A DNA stretch of 64,000 nt from Bacillus sp. FJAT-42315 (GCF_002797375.1 NZ_KZ454941.1:116431-180430), one strand, 5' to 3'; counted from the stretch's first letter, positions 1-8,465 are shown. Notes: a model not told the origin generated them from the sequence alone. Program-made: numbers and translations.

Positions 1-1185
1 AGCACCACCAATCCCCCATACAGAAACCGTTCGGCTGTGCAATGTATGCACAAGATCTGCCGTCAGTAATTTTTGTGGAATGATCGCTACTTTCGCATCG
101 TTTTCGTGAATTTGTTGGATCAAATGATTGATATCATGCTTGTTCATCGACTGTTGATCGTAAACGATGGCTCCCCTAGCCGTCGGGATCTCTGCTTTCA
201 CCTGCTTCACAATTGCTGGATTAGCTGAAGCGATCTGCACGTCTTGAATCGCTCGCTCTTTTAGTAAAGCAACTAGTGGCTCAACTGTTCTCTCATCCTC
301 CAATTGAATGACAGGGATCATTTTCCCTTGCATGTTCTCAAGCATCGTTTGAAGCGGCGTGCCGTTCACCATTAACTGCTGATCAGTGTTCAGTACCATT
401 GAAGAAATGCCTGTACCAGCAAGTGAATCAACCGCTTGTGGCGTGGCATTAGAGGATAAAATCGTCGGCGCGTTCAAAATATTTGTTTCCGCTTCTTTCG
501 GTAAAAAGGCACCAGACTGTGATAGCGGCGGTAATTCTGCCTCCTGAGAAGACACTCTTATATTGTCAAATTGCACCGTTGTGCCAGCTGCTTGAAAGCC
601 GATATCACCATTCATAAGTGCTGAAGCAGCATCCGTATCAATCACAAGCTGATCGTTGATGTATTGCTGTACACGATTGCCTTTAGCGATAATTTTCAAG
701 CGATAGGTTTGATTAAACGCAAATGGCTCCGAGTAAAACGTTTTGTCATGGACTTCCCATTGATTGCGATCGTTACGCAAAGCAAACTCAACACCATTTA
801 ATGCGGTTGTTCCACGACGAATTGCCATTTGATAATAGGGATAGTCTTCGGATTGGATACGGTACATGACAGAAGCCCAACGTGTGTCTTCAACAGCAGA
901 TAAAAACGTCATATCCGCTTCAATAACATAATCACCTGTTTCTTCAGCGAGCGGTACAACTACGCGTGCTGGTTGAGAGGTAGAGGGGGACGTTAACGTC
1001 AATTTGCCGTTCTGTACAGAAGCTTGTCCTTGAACAACTTTCCAACCTGCCGGAAGTGATGATAAGGCATCAAAGTTCTCTTCTAACATAGTACTTAGTG
1101 CAGCTTCCGGGAAAATAGGGGCAGAACTAAATACCATCCCTGCGGCTAACATGAATGGCAGAGTTTTCGTTTTAATCTTTTTCAT
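1..1185 (-). CDS. secreted LamG-like / GDPD-like TIM-barrel protein (C-terminus beyond window edge)
   Basis: The reading frame is open from an ATG at 1185 to the window edge (395 codons), so the C-terminus is missing. AGGAGG at 1195-1200 sits 9 nt before the ATG. The N-terminus is a classic signal peptide: Lys-rich start, a hydrophobic core around residues 9-20, and Ala-rich cleavage region. Residues about 40-185 look like a concanavalin/LamG or DUF1080-type beta-sandwich (wording such as LKIIAKGNRVQQYINDQLV and a closing QFDNIRVSS). After a linker, residues about 225-395 read like a glycerophosphodiester-phosphodiesterase-type TIM barrel with repeated strands (PVIQLED, VQIAS, GAIVYD, KVAIIP, SVWGIGGA). 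That second assignment is by eye only; I cannot verify catalytic residues. Probably an exported enzyme or binding protein acting outside the membrane. Confidence 0.7.
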   Translation of the reverse strand, partial: MKKIKTKTLPFMLAAGMVFSSAPIFPEAALSTMLEENFDALSSLPAGWKVVQGQASVQNGKLTLTSPSTSQPARVVVPLAEETGDYVIEADMTFLSAVEDTRWASVMYRIQSEDYPYYQMAIRRGTTALNGVEFALRNDRNQWEVHDKTFYSEPFAFNQTYRLKIIAKGNRVQQYINDQLVIDTDAASALMNGDIGFQAAGTTVQFDNIRVSSQEAELPPLSQSGAFLPKEAETNILNAPTILSSNATPQAVDSLAGTGISSMVLNTDQQLMVNGTPLQTMLENMQGKMIPVIQLEDERTVEPLVALLKERAIQDVQIASANPAIVKQVKAEIPTARGAIVYDQQSMNKHDINHLIQQIHENDAKVAIIPQKLLTADLVHTLHSRTVSVWGIGGA

Positions 1186-1251
1186 GTATTCATTCCTCCT
1201 CAAAGTGTGAGTTCTTCTTCTTTATTTTTTCAAGGGAATGTAAAGAGGATA

Positions 1252-1461
1252 TTAACCACATTTTAATTTTAAGAGGAGGAAGCGAATTAACTTCTTTTTA
1301 CCCACAGACATCAGGCAGATCGTTGCGGAAAAAAGAAAGCAGATGGAAAAAATAGAAGCCAGTTGTAACAGTATGTTATGATAATCTAAAATAACTAACA
1401 GTGGATAAATAAAGAAAAAACAGATAACTTCTGTTGATATGTGGATAACTTCTGTGGATAT
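1252..1461. promoter_or_regulatory. DnaA-box cluster upstream of rlmH
   Basis: Five 9-mers match the DnaA box TTATCCACA closely. TTAACCACA at 1252-1260 and TTACCCACA at 1298-1306 each match 8/9. On the opposite orientation, AGTGGATAA at 1400-1408 matches 8/9, TGTGGATAA at 1440-1448 is perfect, and TGTGGATAT at 1453-1461 matches 8/9. A weaker TGTTGATAT at 1432-1440 adds to the group. In B. subtilis the region upstream of yydA (rlmH) is one of the DnaA-box clusters outside oriC, so the placement fits. There is no dnaA or dnaN nearby, so this is not oriC. The last boxes are close to the rlmH start and could also affect its transcription. Confidence 0.65.
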
Positions 1462-1497
1462 CCTGTTTGTAAATTGTTTGTAAAGAGAGGGAAACCT

Positions 1498-1977
1498 GTG
1501 AATATCTCAATTATTACAGTTGGAAAATTAAAAGAAAAATATTTAAAGCAAGGAATCGACGAATACACGAAGCGCCTTTCTGCCTACGCCAAAATCGAAA
1601 TCATCGAAGTCGCCGACGAAAAAGCTCCAGAAGAACTAAGCCCAACCGAAATGGAACAAGTCAAAAACAAAGAAGGCGAACGCATCCTCGCCAAAATCAG
1701 CCCAGACGCCCACGTCATCGCCCTCGCCATCGAAGGCAAAATGAAAACATCCGAAGAACTAGCCAAACAACTCGATCAACTTGCAACCTACGGCAAGAGT
1801 AAAATTGCTTTTGTAATTGGTGGATCGCTAGGATTAGGAAAGGATGTTATGCAGCGGGCGAATGATACACTGTCGTTTTCTAAGATGACGTTTCCTCATC
1901 AGTTAATGCGATTAATCTTGGTGGAGCAGGTTTATCGGAGTTTTCGGATTAATAGGGGGGAACCTTATCATAAGTAA
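1498..1977 (+). CDS. rlmH: 23S rRNA (pseudouridine-1915-N3)-methyltransferase RlmH
   Basis: RlmH (YydA/OrfX) is a SPOUT-fold, SAM-dependent enzyme that methylates pseudouridine 1915 of 23S rRNA on assembled 70S ribosomes. The GTG at 1498 gives 159 residues, exactly the family length, and is preceded by AGAGAGGG. A longer frame from 1441 would add 19 residues with no homology and would run through the DnaA boxes, so it is rejected. The SAM-binding knot is seen as [13 protein letters not shown] and the family C-terminus as [19 protein letters not shown]. Codons in the middle third (about 1561-1790) are strikingly C-ending compared with both flanks. The gene ends in CTTATCATAAGTAA, resembling the sequence used as the SCC integration site in staphylococcal orfX. 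Confidence 0.97.
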   Translation: MNISIITVGKLKEKYLKQGIDEYTKRLSAYAKIEIIEVADEKAPEELSPTEMEQVKNKEGERILAKISPDAHVIALAIEGKMKTSEELAKQLDQLATYGKSKIAFVIGGSLGLGKDVMQRANDTLSFSKMTFPHQLMRLILVEQVYRSFRINRGEPYHK

Positions 1978-2117
1978 CGGTAAACTTTTTACTTAGTATT
2001 TAGAGATTAAAGATTTATAATACAAATATGGATAAGAGATAAATATAGTTTTTACCTCTTATCTTACAAATAAAGTTATTATAACGCCTAAAAGAATCAG
2101 ACAGAGAAATACGAATA

Positions 2118-2918
2118 TCAGGAGAAATAATCTATTTTATGCAATTCCTGTAATAGAAGATCTTTTGAAAAATTACCTAGTGAATCATGGTATGAATTAT
2201 TTAACCCGAAAGTAAAACCTAATAATATTCTATCAATAGGCATAATATCTGCATTATCACATAGTCTTTTGGCACTTTCTGAAAAATAGTATGATGTAAT
2301 GAAATACGAATAAATAGGAGTAAAAGCTTTTATATCTAAATTTTTATATGGATTCTCTAAAAGAGCAAAATTTTGATTTTTTAATAAATATAACGAACCA
2401 GCAAGTTCTCTTATTTCCTTTGAAGTTACTTTATCATTTTTGTAGTGTTTTGCTTGACCAATTAAATATAAACGATTAATACTCATATTTTTGACAAAAA
2501 GCCTGGTTAATACTTCCTTTTCTATTACACCTACAAAATCTATACCTTGATCATGAGATCTTCTAGTAACATTTGGCTTTCCAGTAGTACCTAAAAATTC
2601 AATATATAGAGCACAAAGTTTTTCAAAATCAAAGGCTTCTAGTTCCTTTATTGTTTGTATGGCTTCTTTAACATTGTTCAATACTTTTGTATTAAATTTT
2701 ATATTAAATGAATCAATATCAACATCAAAGATATTTAACTTGAAAATATTTTCAATATCCTTTTCATATTTTGTTAATTCTTCAACGAAGTCTTTTGCAA
2801 AATCAAAATCGTATCCATTGTCTTCAATGAAATTTATTAAATTATTATAATCTTGATATTCATCGAATAATGTTTCTAGTAAGATTTTAAATTTTTCTTC
2901 TTTTTGTAGTTCATTCAT
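2118..2918 (-). CDS. Mrr-like PD-(D/E)XK restriction endonuclease
   Basis: A 266-residue protein from ATG 2918, which follows GGGGAT by 5-6 nt; an in-frame TTG at 2930 is less likely. The C-terminal half matches the Mrr catalytic domain: helix FEKLCALYIEFLG (98-110, with E99), RRSHDQGIDFVG (119-130, D127 as the metal-binding Asp) and IGQAKHY (153-159) supplying the Q-x-K pair in place of (D/E)XK. The N-terminal 95 residues are acidic and helical and not recognised. Type IV Mrr-family enzymes cleave modified DNA, but the target here is unknown. It overlaps the upstream ParB-like gene by 8 bp, so the two are translationally coupled. AT-rich, unlike the chromosomal backbone. Confidence 0.75.
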   Translation of the reverse strand: MNELQKEEKFKILLETLFDEYQDYNNLINFIEDNGYDFDFAKDFVEELTKYEKDIENIFKLNIFDVDIDSFNIKFNTKVLNNVKEAIQTIKELEAFDFEKLCALYIEFLGTTGKPNVTRRSHDQGIDFVGVIEKEVLTRLFVKNMSINRLYLIGQAKHYKNDKVTSKEIRELAGSLYLLKNQNFALLENPYKNLDIKAFTPIYSYFITSYYFSESAKRLCDNADIMPIDRILLGFTFGLNNSYHDSLGNFSKDLLLQELHKIDYFS

Positions 2919-3972
2919 TTTTATCCCCAATATCTAAAATCTTTTTAAAAGCTTCGATTGATTTGACAATTTCTTTTAATTCCTTTCTTGTGTCCTTATC
3001 CATATTGAGAAGGGCGTTGAAAGGGATTCTATCCAAACTTTTCTTTATAGATTTGATATTACTTTTGAAACCTTGTTCAGTGAAATAAGAACTTTGTTCT
3101 AATGCCTCGCTAATACTATTTTTCTCCTCCATAGTATCTAATGCTTCTTCATCTTTAATAAATTTATTAACTTCTCTTATATCATCCCTTTTTTGTATTA
3201 TAGGGGCTGATCTATCTTCAGTTGGAGAAAGCCAACTGAAAAATCTTTTTAAGTTCTTTTTATTTTTAAAACTATTTACTGATTCATCCCATTCAAGCCA
3301 ATCTCTAAAATTTGGTTTACTCATTAACTCATAAAAAACACCAGCCATACTGGATCTGAAAAACTCTCCGTACTCTTCATCTTCTTTAAATATTTCCATA
3401 GCAATAAATGAATTAATTCTTCTTTTAACTTCTTGTTTTTTCATACCAAGTCTATTGGAAATTTCAGTAATGTCCATTCTAAAGTTTTTACTTAGGTTCA
3501 TTATGAGCTCTGATTGTTCATAATCTCCCCATTCTTTTACACCACTTACATGACGTAGTCCCATTAACAATAGGTATGCTTCTTCATCTAGGTCATAGAA
3601 TACAACCTCTAAATTTTGGAATATTTCTGATGATAGATTTCCTATATCGAATCCTCTATCAAAATCGTCTTTTAAAGCTTTAAGTGCTGCAACCCTTCTA
3701 TTACCTTCTATTACAACAAACTTATCATTTTCTTTTTCATAGTCTCTAATAAGTATGTTATCAATTCTTAAGTACCCATTTGTTTTGAAACTATCAATTA
3801 AATCTTTAATATCCTCTCTATTATCACCTTCCAACATATCTCTGACTCTTTTTTGTACAAGGGGATTGGAAATGCTGATCTCCTTTACAGGGGTATATCT
3901 TTTATGACTATGTATTCTATAGTTATTTGGATCTAAAAGTAATTGGTCAATTGAAACTTTAATTGATTGCAT
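2911..3972 (-). CDS. ParB/sulfiredoxin-like N-terminal domain protein
   Basis: A 353-residue protein; GGAGGG precedes the ATG well. The first 100 residues form a ParB N-terminal-like domain: an opening LLLDPNNYRIHSH and the nucleotide-binding signature IEGNRRVAALKAL at 88-100 (E89, R92, R93). This corresponds to the GxxRxxA motif that binds CTP in true ParB. Residues about 150-195 look like a helix-turn-helix (DITEISNRLGMKKQEVKRRINSF), and the C-terminus is Lys/Glu-rich and helical. It lacks a ParA partner and is coupled to the Mrr-like nuclease, so chromosome segregation is unlikely. A role as a sensor or DNA-binding subunit of a restriction system is inferred. A TATAAT-like -10 lies at 4005-4010. 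Confidence 0.7.
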   Translation of the reverse strand: MQSIKVSIDQLLLDPNNYRIHSHKRYTPVKEISISNPLVQKRVRDMLEGDNREDIKDLIDSFKTNGYLRIDNILIRDYEKENDKFVVIEGNRRVAALKALKDDFDRGFDIGNLSSEIFQNLEVVFYDLDEEAYLLLMGLRHVSGVKEWGDYEQSELIMNLSKNFRMDITEISNRLGMKKQEVKRRINSFIAMEIFKEDEEYGEFFRSSMAGVFYELMSKPNFRDWLEWDESVNSFKNKKNLKRFFSWLSPTEDRSAPIIQKRDDIREVNKFIKDEEALDTMEEKNSISEALEQSSYFTEQGFKSNIKSIKKSLDRIPFNALLNMDKDTRKELKEIVKSIEAFKKILDIGDKNE

Positions 3973-4124
3973 AAAAATTTCCCTCCTTCTATGCTTACAC
4001 TTTCATTATAACCAAAATATTTATAATTTAGTGCATGAAAATTTTTATATAAGTTGTTTATTATTTTTTGTAATGATACAAATTTTACGTAATTTTACAT
4101 TCATATGATATAAAGGAGAAGTGG

Positions 4125-4238
4125 TGTCAATACCGACGTAAAATTCCCCAAAAATGCCGGAATAAAAATCCTCACTTTTCTGATTCTATTGCTGGAGGAG
4201 TTGGGAAGATCCCAGTTTTGTCGCCGTCAAGATGAAAT
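4125..4238. repeat. left end of a probable IS21-family element (remnant)
   Basis: The stretch begins TGTCAATACCGACGTAAAAT and continues through AAAAATGCCGG. Its first 91 bp recur, inverted and with only a few mismatches, at 10598-10688. Its outer 21 bp also match, inverted, 5764-5784. A TGT...ACA terminus with long internally repeated ends is typical of the IS21 family. No IstA or IstB reading frame is present, so this is a relic. The ISL3 element starts at 4239. Confidence 0.6.
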
Positions 4239-5763
4239 GGTTCTTACGCAATTTTGGTGAAGTCTTTAACTGATTTTTTTTCGGGTATAGAAAAAGAAAA
4301 GGGTGAATTTTTATGATGATACCTTGGCTAACTCCTGAAAAACAGTTACAAGCTCACTTGCTTCTAAAGAAAGAAAAAGAGACGATTCTCCTCCTTCAAA
4401 TGACGACGAACCATGCGTATTGTCCATCATGCGGAACGAAAAGCCTACGCTTGCATAGTCGGTATATGCGTTTTTTCTATGATTTACCTTTCGGTTCCCA
4501 ACACACAGCTATTCATTTTGTTTCACGCAAATGGTTCTGTGATGAAAACGATTATACGCAGCGTATTTTTACAGAGCGTTTTTCTTGGCTGAAGTCTTAT
4601 GCTAGACGGACAGAGCGGCTTCAACAACTTCTCAGAAGGCTCGCTTTTTCCATGAGCTGTCTACAAGCGGAAAAACTCGCTAGCTCTTTTCTGCCTAAGA
4701 TGAGCCATGATACATTTCTGCGACTGATTCGAGCTACCCCGACTCATGTCTCTATTCCTTCTACGGTGGGTATCGACGACTTTTCGTTTCGAAAAGGTCA
4801 TGCCTATGGCACATTGACCTCACACATCAGCCTCTTGCGATTTTGTCTGATCGTACAGGTGAAACGGTGACAAAGTGGCTCAAACAACATTCACAAATTC
4901 GAGTGGTCAGTCGAGATGGTTCGACTACGTACCGAGAAGCTATTGAAAAGGCAAACCCAAAGATTAAACAGGTAAGCGACCGTTGGCATTTGATGAAAAA
5001 TGCACGAGAGGGTTTAGAAAAGTGGTTGGAGCGATATATTCCATCGACCATTGAATGGCATGCAGGCATCAAAAATCAGAAGAATAGTGAACCATCTCCT
5101 CAACCAGTTGATGGATAAAAAATGTAAATTATATGAAGTAATTATAGCTTATGATGAACAACATTTTACGACCAATCAAATTATTCAAAAGCTACATTCA
5201 CAAGGATATAAGGGAAGGGGCTCAGCAGTGATTCATTTTCTAGAACCTTACAGAGCAAATAAAAAGCAACGGTCCCCAACAAAAATAAAACAATGTGTCA
5301 CAAGAAAGCAAATAACTAACTATCTGTGGGTTGGTTCTGATGCATTGATTGAAGAAAAGAGAGCCATTTTGAAACACTGTCAAACAAATTTTCCTTGTTT
5401 AGTCCAAGCAGAAGACATCATTCAACAATATCGAACCTTCTTTAAAAGGCGTGACCTTTCGGCGTTCCTTGATTGGATGACCGCTCAATTGTCCAATAAG
5501 CATTCACCGCTCCCATTCCCACAGCAAAGGGATTCGTAAAGACTTAAGCGCTGTAAAGAATGCGTTGACTATGTCATTTCACAACAGCCTATTAGAAGGA
5601 CACATCAATCGACTTAAACTTCTTAAACGTATGATGTATGGACGGGCGAACCCTGATTTACTGGAAAAGCATGTGCTGTATTAGCCCTAATGATATATCG
5701 AAATAACAACGGAAAGTAACTATACATATACTCGTGTTTGTTCACCAAAATTGCGTAAGAACC
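4239..5763 (+). mobile_element. ISL3-family insertion sequence (defective)
   Basis: Terminal inverted repeats of 23 bp are perfect: the left one begins GGTTCTTACGCAATTTTGGT at 4239-4261 and its reverse complement ends the element at 5741-5763. Between them lies one transposase gene of ISL3 type, broken by frameshifts. The 8-bp target duplication expected for ISL3 is absent: the flanks are GATGAAAT on the left and AATTTTAC on the right. Both flanks are IS21-type end sequence, so the ISL3 element sits inside, or has replaced the interior of, an older IS. Confidence 0.85.
4313..5684 (+). pseudogene. ISL3-family transposase, multiply frameshifted
   Basis: Four consecutive pieces in changing frames read as one ISL3 transposase. 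4313-4815 carries the N-terminal zinc-binding CPSCGTKS motif, the helical DNA-binding part and the first catalytic segment STVGIDDFSFRKGHAYGT. About 4816-5100 continues DLTHQPLAILSDRTGETV and VVSRDGSTTY..VSDRWHLMKN, the second acidic segment. About 5100-5500 holds the insert with HTH-like text (FTTNQIIQKLHSQGYKG). About 5525-5684 holds the C-terminal KGIRKDLSAVKNALTMSFHN and EGHINRLKLLKRMMYGRA with the catalytic Glu. The frame changes near 4814, 5080-5115 and 5500-5530 make it non-functional unless the sequence is wrong in three places. Confidence 0.88.
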
Positions 5764-5784
5764 AATTTTACGCCGTTATTGACA
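5764..5784. repeat. right end of a probable IS21-family element (21 bp remnant)
   Basis: AATTTTACGCCGTTATTGAC plus a final A is the inverted counterpart of the end at 4125 and the same orientation as 10668-10688. It follows the ISL3 right inverted repeat with no gap, which shows that the ISL3 copy lies between two IS21-type ends. Confidence 0.55.
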
Positions 5785-5809
5785 AAATAAAAGAAACGAG
5801 GTTTTCAAT

Positions 5810-7285
5810 ATGATTAATTATAAAAGAGCTCGGAAAAAAATAAACAACTATGAGGATGTAGCTGAGGTAATTAAATTTGCTAAGCTACATTATAGAAAAT
5901 TTAATAGGGAGGAAAAAGCTCAAATTTTTAATCAAGTTATACAAGATAGACAAGTGAAAGTAGAAGAATTTGATTTTTCTTTAAGATTAGCTGTAGAGCT
6001 AAGTTCTATATTTATTGTTTATAAGACTAATGTTATGAGGATTTTTGTTAAGTGTCAATTTGATTTAGATAAGGAGAAAGAGATATTTATACTTATAATA
6101 AAAAAAATATTTGAACTGGATAGCTCAAAGCAAGTATTTAATAATAAACTTGGAAGAAATTATTTAGGGAGATATTTGAATTATAAATATGACTATCCTT
6201 CTATTCATGTCTATGAGTACTTTAAGTTGTTTCAGTATTTTGAAGAATTAAGTGATGAGATATATGGATTATCAATAAAGGAAAATTTTTATACTTTTTT
6301 AATCTTCCTAGCTTCAACAGAAAATCTATATATTAAAATTAGAACTGAAGAAATTAGAAATCACAAAAATTTTGCTAATTTATTTATAGATGGTAATGAT
6401 ATAAATGAAAAAATGTTTATTGAAGATAATTTAAGAACCAATTTTAAAGGGAAATTAGGAATAAAATTTTCTGATGGTTTGTATGTACCACGAACACATC
6501 ATATATTCGAAAATATTTTAAGGGGAATTTTGGAAAATAAGAAATCTAAGGATATAAAAGGTGATATTTTAGAGACATATTCAAAAGATATCATTGAGAC
6601 TTATTTTCAAGATATATATCATACGTCATATGATAATAAAGGTAATGAACAAGATTTAATTATAAAATTTAAAGATACGATTTTATTTATTGAGTGTAAG
6701 TCTCAAAATTTCAAAAGTATTTTTATAAATGGAGAAGATGCGCAATCAATAATTGAAAAACATTTTGAAGAAGTTATTGTAAAGGCCTGTAAGCAATGCC
6801 AAAGAGGCAAAGAGTATTTGCTAAATAATAATAGTGTTATTTATTATAATTCCAATAATAAGAGAGAAAGAAAAGAAGTAGTTAAGATTAATAAAACCAA
6901 AGATAAAAAAATCTATAAAATTGTAGTTGTACTAGACGAATACTTAGATTTGGCAGAATTATCTAATGGATATTTAGATGAGGAGTATAAAGATACCTGG
7001 GTAGTTAATATTTTTGCATTACAAAAAATATTATGGACTGCAAATAGAATTAGTGGAATAAATACCTTTTTTGAGTATTTAAAATATAGAACGCAAAATT
7101 ATTTATCTATAGAATCGTTACATTCAGATGAACTAGCGCAATTTGGTTATTGGATATCCACAAATTATGATTTTTATCCTCAATTGGGTTTAAATATTGA
7201 TATAATATTAGGGAAGAGATTTACTAATATATTTGATAACTATGACGTTCATTTTTTTAAGGAATTAAAAAAAGAGTTGTTATAA
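5810..7285 (+). CDS. hypothetical protein with PD-(D/E)XK nuclease-like core
   Basis: A 491-residue soluble protein of no family I recognise by name. It is very AT-rich (long runs of Ile, Lys, Asn, Tyr), clearly different from the chromosomal backbone, which suggests recent acquisition. Residues 255-300 have the layout of a restriction-endonuclease-like core: a helix with Glu (KGDILETYSKDIIETYF), then NEQDLIIKF with D282, then ILFIECKSQ with E295 and K297. That is the D-x12-ExK arrangement seen in NERD and related nucleases. The N-terminal 250 residues are helical and unassigned; the C-terminus has no obvious motif. The ATG lies 25 bp after an IS end, so its promoter may be IS-derived. It may be an orphan defence nuclease, inferred only from the core motif and the setting. 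Confidence 0.55.
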   Translation: MINYKRARKKINNYEDVAEVIKFAKLHYRKFNREEKAQIFNQVIQDRQVKVEEFDFSLRLAVELSSIFIVYKTNVMRIFVKCQFDLDKEKEIFILIIKKIFELDSSKQVFNNKLGRNYLGRYLNYKYDYPSIHVYEYFKLFQYFEELSDEIYGLSIKENFYTFLIFLASTENLYIKIRTEEIRNHKNFANLFIDGNDINEKMFIEDNLRTNFKGKLGIKFSDGLYVPRTHHIFENILRGILENKKSKDIKGDILETYSKDIIETYFQDIYHTSYDNKGNEQDLIIKFKDTILFIECKSQNFKSIFINGEDAQSIIEKHFEEVIVKACKQCQRGKEYLLNNNSVIYYNSNNKRERKEVVKINKTKDKKIYKIVVVLDEYLDLAELSNGYLDEEYKDTWVVNIFALQKILWTANRISGINTFFEYLKYRTQNYLSIESLHSDELAQFGYWISTNYDFYPQLGLNIDIILGKRFTNIFDNYDVHFFKELKKELL

Positions 7286-7396
7286 ATGTGTAAGTGTTTG
7301 TAGTAAATATAATTTTATAAATAGGTTAATGTAGAGAAAACCGCACTTACACTAGTTACAGAGAACTGTATCCTAAGTAAATGAGCTTTTTAAAAG

Positions 7397-7436
7397 AACT
7401 ACCTAGAACATTGAATAGACAGCGTTCTAGGTGGTT
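7397..7436 (+). terminator. stem-loop downstream of the nuclease-like gene
   Basis: Arms AACTACCTAGAAC (7397-7409) and GTTCTAGGTGGTT (7424-7436) pair almost fully around a 14-nt loop and are followed by an AT-rich run with few consecutive Ts. Likely a terminator for the gene ending at 7285. Confidence 0.5.
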
Positions 7437-7552
7437 TATTTTATATACCGTAATGAATCATATACTTAAATGCAATTATTTAGTTCAGAAGAGTAGTCGC
7501 TATATAGATTAATATCATCAATAATGCCAAACTCATGTACTAAAGGCTTCTA

Positions 7553-7961
7553 TCATTTCTCCAATTGCAAAATCATCTTTGTAAAATCCTTAAAATCATC
7601 AATATGCTTTTCTAAAATTGCCTCTAAAATATCAAGTTTTAATGCTTGGTAATCGTGTACAGCAATATTTCGGAATCCGACCATATTCATCAACGTCTTT
7701 GCTAAATTGGCTTCGATTAATCCAGCCTCTTGTAATAGTTTAAATGCTTCACGACTTGCTTTTGGCACACCCAGATTGCGTTCGCTGACGATATGCATGG
7801 CTAAATCGATACTTGCCTCACAAGCTACGTTGAATATTTAAAATGATGCTGTCCTGTTTTGTGAAGTCGGTTAAGTTTGCAGGGTTACCCTCGTATACTT
7901 CGTGAATCCGTTGAACGCAGCGTTCAATTGTCGTTGCTTTATTCAAAATGACATCATTCAT
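7553..7961 (-). pseudogene. hepT: HepT-like HEPN ribonuclease toxin, single-base frameshift
   Basis: HepT (DUF86) is the RNase toxin of the HEPN/MNT toxin-antitoxin system. Reading from ATG 7961 (preceded by GAGGAAG) gives MNDVILNKATTIERCVQRI..TKQDSIILNIQR and then a premature stop. Removing one base near 7826 restores ACEASIDLAMHIVSERNLG and continues to 7553, giving the usual length of about 136 residues. The catalytic RX4HXY motif, RNIAVHDY, is present only in the shifted part, so the encoded protein would be truncated before its active site. The gene overlaps mntA by 8 bp (ATGAATGA), as is normal for this operon. A sequencing error cannot be excluded. Confidence 0.85.
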
Positions 7962-8364
7962 TGCCGAATACACTTCCTCTTTCTTTAATTGCCTTAATAA
8001 TGGGGGCTCGCTGCTCACTTAATGTCGCATACATACTATAAGCACGCATTTTTTGGCGTGTAAATTCGTTTTCATCTTGAATATAAATTGGTTTACCTTG
8101 TTCAAAGATTTGCATTGTAAATACGGTATCGATTTGTTTAATATCGACTAAATCGACTTCTCGATTTGCAATTTCTGCAAGCTCGGAAGCGAGTATAAAA
8201 CGTTCATAAGATGATAGCCGCGTGTCACTGAAATAAGCAAGGTCAATATCACTTTCATCATGTGTCATACCTTTAGCAAATGAACCAAATAGTATGATGA
8301 AAGCTGGATTTGTCTCTTGAATGATTTTATCCAATAATTTTTTTTGCGTTTCGTCTGTTAGCAT
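7954..8364 (-). CDS. mntA: MntA-like minimal nucleotidyltransferase antitoxin
   Basis: MNT-domain proteins neutralise HepT by transferring AMP units to the Tyr of its RX4HXY motif. The nucleotidyltransferase signature GSFAKGMTHDESDIDLAYF is intact (G-S followed by D-x-D), with a third acidic position in EVDLVDI. ATG 8364 follows GGTGATAAGC; an ATG four codons upstream at 8376 is also possible, giving 136 or 140 residues. It is the first gene of the pair and looks fully functional, while its toxin partner is frameshifted. Confidence 0.85.
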   Translation of the reverse strand: MLTDETQKKLLDKIIQETNPAFIILFGSFAKGMTHDESDIDLAYFSDTRLSSYERFILASELAEIANREVDLVDIKQIDTVFTMQIFEQGKPIYIQDENEFTRQKMRAYSMYATLSEQRAPIIKAIKERGSVFGNE

Positions 8365-8465
8365 GCTTATCACCATCCTTTACTACATTATAAAGCTTAT
8401 ACAAAAATACCGTACTTATTCAAAACTCGTGAAACAAAATTTTTCGGGGAGTGACAGACATGACG

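Noticed and set aside
1252-1461. oriC itself
   Set aside because: DnaA boxes are present, but there is no dnaA/dnaN and no clear AT-rich unwinding element with GATC or trio motifs.
1441-1497. Longer rlmH start adding 19 residues
   Set aside because: The GTG at 1498 gives the exact 159-residue family length with a ribosome binding site; the extension lies in the DnaA-box region.
1960-2000. SCC-type cassette integrated at rlmH
   Set aside because: The 3' end matches the attachment core, but no ccr recombinase gene and no second att sequence were found in the window, so it is reported only as a possible site.
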